Source: JAAYJM01 sp964498585 (lineage in GTDB: Bacteria; Bacteroidota; Ignavibacteria; Kapaibacteriales; UBA2268). Taken from it: a stretch of DNA of 38,777 nucleotides. Shown one piece after another: positions 34,990-38,777 of this stretch. Position numbers and translations under genes: made by a program. The stretch is taken from NCBI GenBank assembly GCA_964498585.1, contig CAZCHH010000034.1, positions 1-38,777 of the forward strand, in the 5' to 3' direction. A model generated the notes under the pieces. It made no database searches, had not been told where the DNA came from, and worked only from the letters and a program-made list of their open reading frames with translations. The first letter of the stretch is position 1, and every line of letters begins with the position of its first letter.

Positions 34990-35380
34990 AACTTTTTCTC
35001 CAATTTTATAATATTAATTGAGACATTTTAAGTGTCCCATTCTCTTTTTATTTTATACACTTAAACTTATGCAAATTAAGAAAAATTATAATATCAAACA
35101 AAATATTTGTTAATATTTTTTTGCTTCTTCTTCTTTTGATTGGGTGAATTTTAATTTTCTAAACATAAATTTAGAACTCCAGCCCCCATCATAGTTTTTT
35201 ATTTCACTGCTTTGTTATTCCAATGCACAGTGATAGACAAAGGCAAAGATGTCATTGATAACCATATTCTTACCATTACCTTCTTTGATTCTTATAAATT
35301 AACAAAATCAAACCAAGATGATTTATTTAAAATAGGAAATGATGTAAGAAATTATTTTTTGAATGTATAAATAAAATAAA
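34990..35380. other. intergenic stretch with a start-less open frame
   Basis: Upstream of gdhA, with a TATAAAATA-rich leader but no good promoter match. On the plus strand 35155-35370 is open for 71 codons without ATG or GTG at its head (reading APIIVFYFTALLFQC, then KSNQDDLFKIGNDVRNYFLN). It looks protein-like but has no relatives I recognise, so it may be the tail of a lost gene. On the minus strand an 18-codon frame (35110-35166) has a GGAG site. Neither is called as a gene. Confidence 0.4.
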
Positions 35381-35409
35381 AAAAAGAGCGTTTTTTAAAC
35401 GCTCTTTTT
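35381..35409 (-). terminator. intrinsic terminator of the acidic-protein gene
   Basis: AAAAAGAGCGTTT pairs with AAACGCTCTTTTT with a three-base loop. On the minus strand it lies about 38 bp past the stop. It would work in either direction. Confidence 0.82.
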
Positions 35410-35446
35410 AAAACAGCTATGTTTTTAAGAATATAACCGATTAAAA

Positions 35447-35872
35447 TTAAATTTCTTCGTCTGCTTCATCCTCTTCATCTTCCTCATCATCATCCTCCCA
35501 GTCCTCATCGTCATCCTCCCAATCTTCATCGTCATCCTCCCAATCCTCATCGTCATCCTCCCAATCCTCATCGTCATCATCATCCCATTCTTCGTCTTCA
35601 TCATCATCCCATTCTTCGTCTTCATCATCATCCCAATCTTCGTCATCGTCATCATCCCAATCTTCGTCATCGTCATCATCCCAATCTTCGTCATCGTCAA
35701 GCTCTTCATCATCTTGAAAAAGCTCGTCTTCTTTTATTTGCACTTGGTTAGCAAAATTAAGAGCAAATAAAGGTTCTTGTGACAAAAATTTAAAATAGTT
35801 GCTTTCCTTTTGTTCTTCATTAAGAATAGACAATAAAAGCTTTTTTTCAATTTGATTATTCAATAAAATCAT
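35447..35872 (-). CDS. acidic Trp-periodic repeat protein
   Basis: 141 residues. Residues 1-50 are ordinary (SILNEEQKESNYFKFLSQEP, then LFALNFANQV). Residues 51-141 are almost only Asp and Glu with one Trp at regular spacing: first every 8 residues (five intervals, units like DDDDDEDW), then every 7 residues (three intervals, units like EDDDEDW). No membrane segment or signal peptide. AGAGGAAAA is a good ribosome site and the promoter at 35925 is convincing, so it is expressed. Function unknown; strongly acidic tails can mimic nucleic acid or bind basic proteins or metal (inference only). Flanked by gdhA and the DUF1573 gene. Confidence 0.8.
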   Translation of the reverse strand: MILLNNQIEKKLLLSILNEEQKESNYFKFLSQEPLFALNFANQVQIKEDELFQDDEELDDDEDWDDDDDEDWDDDDDEDWDDDEDEEWDDDEDEEWDDDDDEDWEDDDEDWEDDDEDWEDDDEDWEDDDEEDEEDEADEEI

Positions 35873-35924
35873 ATTTTCCTCTATAATAAAAGAAATTAAT
35901 TACAAATGAGTTACAAATTTAATA

Positions 35925-35958
35925 CAAATTTATAAAACATATAAATAATTTTTTCAAA
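35925..35958 (-). promoter_or_regulatory. Bacteroidota-type promoter of the acidic-protein gene
   Basis: Minus strand: TTTG, a 22-base spacer and TAAATTTG. A second TAAATTTG box lies 11 bp closer to the gene (35914-35921), so start sites may be staggered. Confidence 0.5.
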
Positions 35959-35977
35959 TTATAAAAAAAAGAAAAAA

Positions 35978-36688
35978 TTATTTGTTTTGAAAGACTGGAG
36001 ATTCTTTTACTCTTCCAAATCCGTCAATTCTCATAGTTGGAAAATCTGGATGGTCAGTTTTTACAACTACAGAACAATTGTACTGCCCAGTTATTTCTGG
36101 AATAACGGTGGTTGTTAATTCAATTTCTTCGTTAGGTTGAAGAACTAATTTATTTTTAATGCTAAATTCAATATTTTGTGGGTCAACTTCAGCATCTGAA
36201 ATTGTAATTGGTATATTACAATTATTTTTAAGCTTTAATTTTCCGACAGAAGCTTTCCCAACCTGCATATCTTGATAAGTAAAATATGGTGTTGGTGTTA
36301 ATTGCAAAAGTGCAACAACGTTAGCTTTTAAATGTATAATCGAAGAAGAATTAGTCGGGTCGTTGGAACCGATTCTAATTGTTTTGTGAAGTTTATTTAC
36401 ATGTCCGGAAGTTCTTAAAGTAACATCAAGAAAAGTAGATTCACCGGGTTTTAAATCGCTTTTACCTAAATTTGTTGATGTACAGCCACAGGAAGCTCTA
36501 ACCTCTGTGATTGTTAATACCTGGTCACCTATATTTTTTACTTCGATTTTTGTTTTCAATGGGTCATTCTTTGAGGATACAATTCCCCAATCGTAAGTAT
36601 CTCCGCCAACAACTTCGATTTTTGGCTGAGCTACCAGATAACCAAAAGATAATGCTATTGCTAAACACAAGATTAAGATTTTTTTCAT
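35978..36688 (-). CDS. DUF1573 secreted protein
   Basis: 236 residues. Signal peptide MKKILILCLAIALSFGYLVA. The mature part has two immunoglobulin-like ASH-type sandwiches: DWGIVSSKNDPLKTKIEVKN with ITEVRASCGCTSTN, the DUF1573 hallmark with its Cys-Gly-Cys, and then GKLKLKNNCNIPITISDAEV. The family is common in Bacteroidota and is exported; the role is unknown. AGGAG site in front of the ATG. It faces the thioesterase gene divergently, and no operon partner is seen. Confidence 0.85.
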   Translation of the reverse strand: MKKILILCLAIALSFGYLVAQPKIEVVGGDTYDWGIVSSKNDPLKTKIEVKNIGDQVLTITEVRASCGCTSTNLGKSDLKPGESTFLDVTLRTSGHVNKLHKTIRIGSNDPTNSSSIIHLKANVVALLQLTPTPYFTYQDMQVGKASVGKLKLKNNCNIPITISDAEVDPQNIEFSIKNKLVLQPNEEIELTTTVIPEITGQYNCSVVVKTDHPDFPTMRIDGFGRVKESPVFQNK

Positions 36689-36827
36689 TTATTTTTACTC
36701 CTAAAATCCTTTTATACAAATAATTTCTTTTTATAGACGTTAAATTAATAAAAATAAGTGTAAAAGAAAAAATATTTTTTTTAGTTTTGCTTTTGTATAT
36801 TTAACTTTTTTTTTATTGCATTTTAAA

Positions 36828-37247
36828 ATGAACTTTCAGAAAATTGAATTGAGAAATACTACGCAAATCAGGGTTCGATATGCTGATACCGATAAAATGG
36901 GCTTTGTTTATAACGGTACGTATTTGACTTATTTTGAAGTTGGAAGAACTGAACTAATGCGGTATTTCGGCTTACCATATAAAGAATTTGAGAGAAATGG
37001 ATATTATCTTCCACTAATTGAATCTAATGTAAAATATATAACACCTGCTTATTATGATGATTTGCTTGATATTCAAGCTGTTTTTATAACAGAATACAAG
37101 CCAACTATTAGGTTTGATTACGAAATTTTTCGTGGAAATGAAATCATTTCTAATGGCTATACTATTCATACTTTTATAAATTCTCAGACTCAAAAACCAG
37201 TAAAGCCACCTAGTTTTTTCTGGAATAAATTAAATGAAAAAATATAA
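36828..37247 (+). CDS. YbgC/FadM-type acyl-CoA thioesterase
   Basis: 139 residues from ATG 36828; a TTG 12 bases upstream (36816) is less likely. Single hotdog fold with the 4HBT motif VRYADTDKMGFVYNGTYLTY, where Asp22 is the catalytic acid, followed by FEVGRTELMRYFG. The usual YHxNY of YbgC is YNGTY here, so the His is replaced by Asn, as in many Bacteroidota relatives. It probably hydrolyses short or medium acyl-CoA. It is nine bases from the PorQ-like gene on the same strand, so the two are probably co-transcribed. Confidence 0.87.
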   Translation: MNFQKIELRNTTQIRVRYADTDKMGFVYNGTYLTYFEVGRTELMRYFGLPYKEFERNGYYLPLIESNVKYITPAYYDDLLDIQAVFITEYKPTIRFDYEIFRGNEIISNGYTIHTFINSQTQKPVKPPSFFWNKLNEKI

Positions 37248-37256
37248 ATAATATTA

Positions 37257-38207
37257 ATGATAAAGAATATGAAAAGAATAATATTTGCCATTATTGCAAT
37301 TGCTTTTTTATTTTCATTTGAATTAAAAGCAGAAACATCTCCCTATCATAGCTTGCGCTATGCAGCAACAGCAAGAACAGCTGGGCTTGCTGGCGCTGTA
37401 GTAGCAATTCCAAATGATGCAGGAACAATATCAATAAATCCTGCTTCAATATCAACTGTAAACGACAAGCATTTTTCTGCATCTTTTATCAAGCATATTT
37501 TAGATATTAACTCCGGAAATGTTTCTTATATCAGAGAATTTGAAGAAACAGGCACTTTTGCAGGTTTTGTTAGTTATACTAACTACGGCTCTTTTACCAG
37601 AGCAGACAGAGATGGAAATCAAACCGGCACTTTTAATAGTAGTGATTTGAATCTTGCTCTATGCTATTCAAACGAGCTGGATTCAAATTTCTATTATGGC
37701 GTTACTGCAAAATATATTTATATGAATATTGATAAATATAATTCCTCTGCTGTTGCTCTTGACGCCGGACTTATTTATCTAATGCCGGATATAAGAACAA
37801 ATGTAGGTTTTTCTATTCTTAATGTAGGAACTCAATTATCTACATTCGATGGAACAAAAGATAAACTACCTCTCGATATTCGCCTTGGTGTTAGTCATTT
37901 ATTACGCGGTCTTCCTTTACTTGTGAATTTTTCCTTACACCATCTCGCTGATGAAACTGATGATTTCTTTGAAAAATTTGCTAATTTTTCTATTGGTGGA
38001 GAACTTTATATTGGACAGTATGTCCAGCTAAGATTAGGTTATGATAACCATATCAGACGTTATTCTGCTCCTTCAAATGAGAAAAAATTAGCAGGGCTTT
38101 CAGGTGGGATTGGCTTAAAACTTGAAGATTTTAATTTCGATTATTCTATGTCACAAGTTGGGATTGCTGCTACCTTGCATCGCTTTAGCTTGTACCTAAA
38201 CTTTTAA
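37257..38207 (+). CDS. PorV/PorQ-family outer-membrane protein
   Basis: 316 residues. Signal peptide (from MKRIIFAIIAIAFLFSFELKA; the ATG at 37269 is a possible alternative start), then a beta-barrel. The family opening is clear: YHSLRYAATARTAGLAGAVV, then NDAGTISINPAS. Alternating strands follow and the chain ends in an aromatic C-terminus (RFSLYLNF) typical of outer-membrane barrels. The length and lack of other features are closest to PorQ of the type IX secretion system, but PorV is also possible and no other Por gene is in the window. It shares a transcript with the thioesterase. Confidence 0.72.
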   Translation: MIKNMKRIIFAIIAIAFLFSFELKAETSPYHSLRYAATARTAGLAGAVVAIPNDAGTISINPASISTVNDKHFSASFIKHILDINSGNVSYIREFEETGTFAGFVSYTNYGSFTRADRDGNQTGTFNSSDLNLALCYSNELDSNFYYGVTAKYIYMNIDKYNSSAVALDAGLIYLMPDIRTNVGFSILNVGTQLSTFDGTKDKLPLDIRLGVSHLLRGLPLLVNFSLHHLADETDDFFEKFANFSIGGELYIGQYVQLRLGYDNHIRRYSAPSNEKKLAGLSGGIGLKLEDFNFDYSMSQVGIAATLHRFSLYLNF

Positions 38208-38311
38208 AACATTTTTAATAAACAAAGCATATTTTATTGGTTCAAAAATATTTTGAATAATGCCTGAACTACGAATATTGCTCTTCATATTAATTTTATA
38301 AACTTTTAACT

Positions 38312-38362
38312 GTCATCCCGAATTCCAAGATAAAGCAAATGCTTTATTATAATGGAGATGAC
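38312..38362 (+). repeat. 51-bp inverted-repeat element, copy 4
   Basis: GTCATCCCGAATTCCAAGAT at the left, AAAGCAAATGCTTT in the centre and ATGGAGATGAC at the right. Closest to copy 2 in the central part. Confidence 0.78.
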
Positions 38363-38374
38363 ATCACTAAATGT

Positions 38375-38404
38375 GCCATTCTGACGGATGTCAGAATCCA
38401 TCTT
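38375..38404. repeat. hairpin repeat, complement of the 9661 type
   Basis: GCCATTCTGACGGATGTCAGAATCC-like sequence; first 20 bases GCCATTCTGACGGATGTCAG. Same family as 9661-9688 and 38498-38526. Confidence 0.65.
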
Positions 38405-38497
38405 ATTATTGTTCAACGCTATTCAATTTTAGCTATTTCAATGAAGCATAAGGGCTTGCCCAAATGCAATAAGTGAGCAAGCTCACTTGCTTTCCCA

Positions 38498-38526
38498 AGA
38501 TGGATTCTGGCATACGCCAGAATGAC
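38498..38526. repeat. hairpin repeat of the 9661 type
   Basis: AGATGGATTCTGGCATACGC followed by CAGAATGAC; arms ATTCTGGC / GCCAGAAT. The stem change against the 9661 copy (AC to GC) is compensated on the other arm. Confidence 0.65.
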
Positions 38527-38673
38527 AAGAAAAGATGTCATTGGTAAGCGCAGCGAAGAATCTCAAGAGTCATTACTACCACTAAGTTTAAGATTCTTCT
38601 CAGCGCTCCTAATGAACCACTTTGGCTTTTTTGTCGTCTAACTGTATATATTATAAATAATTCAAGTGATATA

Positions 38674-38701
38674 TCAACCATCGGATTAATCCGATGGTTG
38701 A
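38674..38701. repeat. 14-bp perfect palindrome
   Basis: TCAACCATCGGATT joined directly to its complement. It resembles the 16312 palindrome (TTCAACCGATGACT) in its outer bases. No T-run, so terminator activity is unlikely. Confidence 0.5.
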
Positions 38702-38777
38702 TTGTTCTTAATAAAGGATTGCACCCACTTGTTAAGATTTAGAAAGCATAACATAGTTCATTTTCTCAAAAGTAAAC

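Larger units (their letters stand above)
38208..38777. other. repeat-filled tail of the window
   Basis: No gene. It holds a 51-bp element (38312-38362), two GATTCTG...CAGAAT hairpins (38375-38404 and 38498-38526), an AAGTGAGCAAGCTCACTT palindrome (38471-38488), the 38540-38633 relative of the 20104 palindrome, and a 14-bp perfect palindrome at 38674-38701. Confidence 0.7.

Noticed and set aside
35110..35166. 18-codon peptide frame with a GGAG site on the minus strand upstream of gdhA
   Set aside because: It is too short to judge, has no stalling-like residues or downstream alternative hairpins, and could be chance.
35425..35712. Met/Lys-rich open frame overlapping the acidic gene
   Set aside because: It is the shifted reading of the Asp/Glu/Trp repeats; the acidic frame has the ribosome site, promoter and a non-repetitive N-terminus.

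Overview
The window is AT-rich DNA that looks like a chromosomal piece from the Bacteroidota/Chlorobiota/Ignavibacteriota ('FCB') side of the bacterial tree, possibly a Kapabacteria- or Ignavibacteria-like lineage. Four things point there. The order is rplM-rpsI-rpsB-tsf-pyrH-frr. There is a PorV/PorQ-family outer-membrane protein and a Bat (VWA plus TPR) gene pair. Several genes are preceded by the Bacteroidota-type promoter TTTG-N19..22-TAnnTTTG (rplM, uvrA, the acidic-protein gene). Ribosome sites are weak or absent on many genes. The exact taxon cannot be fixed from sequence alone.

Layout. 1-6.7 kb is accessory DNA: an orphan ablB-type acetyltransferase, a YjdF-type membrane protein, two secreted proteins (one propeller-like, one thioredoxin-like) and a DJ-1/PfpI protein, separated by long gaps full of small inverted-repeat elements. 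6.8-12.7 kb is a core block on the minus strand: rplM-rpsI, rpsB-tsf, then pyrH-frr-purM, split between tsf and pyrH by a repeat element. 12.8-16.2 kb is a second accessory island: a secreted ankyrin-repeat protein, a PIN toxin-antitoxin pair and a DUF1016 nuclease, with two short RHS-core remnants that end at the same point. 16.5-23.5 kb holds an Uup-type ABC-F ATPase, an orphan substrate-binding lipoprotein, a YqeY-like protein, a HEPN/MNT toxin-antitoxin pair and glmS. 23.7-24.7 kb is a dead IS1380-family transposase. 25.5-32.8 kb holds batC-batB, a nuclease-like lipoprotein, a second ABC-F ATPase and uvrA. 32.9-38.2 kb holds an SDR oxidoreductase, glutamate dehydrogenase, a very acidic Trp-periodic protein, a DUF1573 protein, a hotdog thioesterase and PorQ-like protein.

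The most unusual content is non-coding. At least five families of non-autonomous inverted-repeat elements are recognisable by internal comparison: a 283-bp element (three copies of identical length), a 93-bp long palindrome (two complete copies and one cut by the 283-bp element), larger hosts of about 240-350 bp, a 51-bp element (four copies of identical length), and a 146-bp element with 24-bp perfect terminal repeats. Some are nested in one another, giving a relative insertion order. Several families share GTCAT...ATGAC ends. No active transposase for any of them is in the window. The protein-level oddities are the shared-breakpoint RHS remnants, a 20-residue in-frame duplication in the DUF1016 nuclease built on a DNA palindrome, and the acidic repeat protein. 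No rRNA, tRNA or CRISPR array was seen.
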